A stretch of DNA of 64,000 nt from Actinoplanes xinjiangensis (GTDB taxonomy: Bacteria > Actinomycetota > Actinomycetes > Mycobacteriales > Micromonosporaceae): contig NZ_QGGR01000004.1 in the NCBI RefSeq assembly GCF_003148685.1, forward strand, positions 62,001-126,000, read 5' to 3'. This document shows, piece by piece, positions 63,460 to 64,000 of the stretch. The notes below the pieces were generated by a model. It was given only the letters and a program-made list of their open reading frames with translations. It ran no database searches and was not told the origin of the DNA. A program made the position numbers and the translations under genes. Every line of letters starts with the position of its first letter. Within the stretch, counting starts at the first letter, position 1.

Positions 63460-64000
63460 GGTTTGGCATTGCGCGAACCGGATCCGGTTCGTTGCCGTCG
63501 CCGGTGGACGTAGCGGGTGTCGCCGCGTCCACCGCGACGGGCTCGTCGCGGGGCAGCCGGAACACGGGGATGATCTCGTCGTCGATGATGCGGATCTCGG
63601 CGATCAGCTCTTCGATGATGGCCTTGCGTTCGGGTGAGTCGCCGTTGGCGATCACGTGTTCGAGGCGGGCTCGGGTCTTCGCGAGGGTACTGGGTGACGG
63701 TGCGACGGGTTCGTCGCTGATCAGGTCGGTGATCTCGTCGCGGCGGACTTTGAGGGCTTCGATCTCGGTACGGAGTTCGCGCAGGCGCGGGCCGGTGTCT
63801 TCCTCGTCCATGGTGCCGTTCTCGAACGCCGTTCGGTATTTGTCGCGTGCGGTGGTCTTGGCGGTGATGGCGGCTTCGATGGCGTCGAGTTCGGCGTGCC
63901 GGTCGGCATTGGTGTCGCGGTGGTGGGCGCGCGCCTGGTTGATCGCGGTGGCGATGAGTGTGTCGGCGTCGCGGTAGAAGTCGTGGAGGGCCTGGAGGAC
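63416..64000 (-). CDS. Serine integrase, C-terminal part (5' end beyond the window)
   Basis: Reads to the right edge without a stop. Visible is the C-terminal helical, coiled-coil region of large serine recombinases (AFENGTMDEEDTGPRLRELR, then LAKTRARLEHVIANGDSPE and IAEIRIIDDEIIPVFRLP). The catalytic N-domain is off the window. Its last residues, GRTGLEPVTDRL, are encoded by the antisense of the tRNA 3' half, with the stop in the anticodon loop. This implies an integrated element with the tRNA as attachment site. Confidence 0.85.
   Translation of the reverse strand, partial: VLQALHDFYRDADTLIATAINQARAHHRDTNADRHAELDAIEAAITAKTTARDKYRTAFENGTMDEEDTGPRLRELRTEIEALKVRRDEITDLISDEPVAPSPSTLAKTRARLEHVIANGDSPERKAIIEELIAEIRIIDDEIIPVFRLPRDEPVAVDAATPATSTGDGNEPDPVRAMPNLVGRTGLEPVTDRL

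Overview
The window is chromosomal DNA from a high-GC actinomycete. Gene content and order point to the Micromonosporaceae, close to Actinoplanes. Clues include the blocks dnaJ-rsmE, phoH-ybeY-CBS protein-era, recO-uppS, znuACB with zur, glyS, dusB and dgt-dnaG, frequent GTG/TTG starts, strong GC bias at third codon positions, and many 4-bp start/stop overlaps. The organism assignment is inference; no rRNA gene is present.

Layout. 1-17 kb is a housekeeping backbone for chaperone, rRNA maturation and cell-wall precursor functions: dnaJ, rsmE, phoH, ybeY, era, recO and uppS. It is interrupted by accessory genes: a methyltransferase, a GH3 beta-glucosidase, a HIT protein with a serine hydrolase, an acyltransferase and a DUF4097 lipoprotein. 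17-23 kb holds a vapBC toxin-antitoxin pair, an aldo/keto reductase carrying a repeat insert, a MetF-like protein and a Tat-exported PHP phosphoesterase. 22.7-25.7 kb is a thiamine/HMP ECF transporter (ykoE, ecfA, ecfT) behind a TPP riboswitch. 27.2-31.2 kb is a zinc operon (znuA-znuC-znuB, a SmtB-type ArsR sensor, zur) with a Zur-box palindrome upstream of znuA. 31.5-41 kb carries glyS, dusB, an intact GH43 arabinanase beside a decayed GH43 gene, and an MFS exporter. 41.2-45.8 kb has a roadblock/LC7-DUF4388 cluster and an orphan chemoreceptor. 45.8-50.4 kb is dgt-dnaG, with dnaG split by an intein in its zinc finger. 50.4-54.4 kb is an ABC-2 exporter and a YihY protein. 54.8-55.9 kb is a tightly coupled pair: a 41-residue peptide with four alternating cysteines and a divergent EboE-like TIM barrel. 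56.5 kb is tRNA-Asn. 56.7-61.6 kb holds a LuxR-type regulator divergent from a small secreted peptide, followed by two secreted putative wall hydrolases with almost identical FG-GAP repeats. The right edge is a tRNA with anticodon CAT whose 3' half is overlapped by the end of a serine-integrase gene, so an integrated element probably runs off the window.

Two repeat themes recur. One is a dispersed palindrome (arm core GGCTGG...CACCGCTG) found four times at gene ends, where it probably acts as a terminator or REP-like element. The other is a set of short tandem minisatellites (17, 18, 21, 25, 27, 36 and about 38 bp) in intergenic DNA, at stop codons or in frame within genes.

The best candidate for an undescribed system is the Cys-rich peptide plus EboE-like gene at 54.8-55.9 kb. 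The intein in DnaG, the four-copy palindrome, the twin FG-GAP proteins and the integrase/tRNA junction are also notable.
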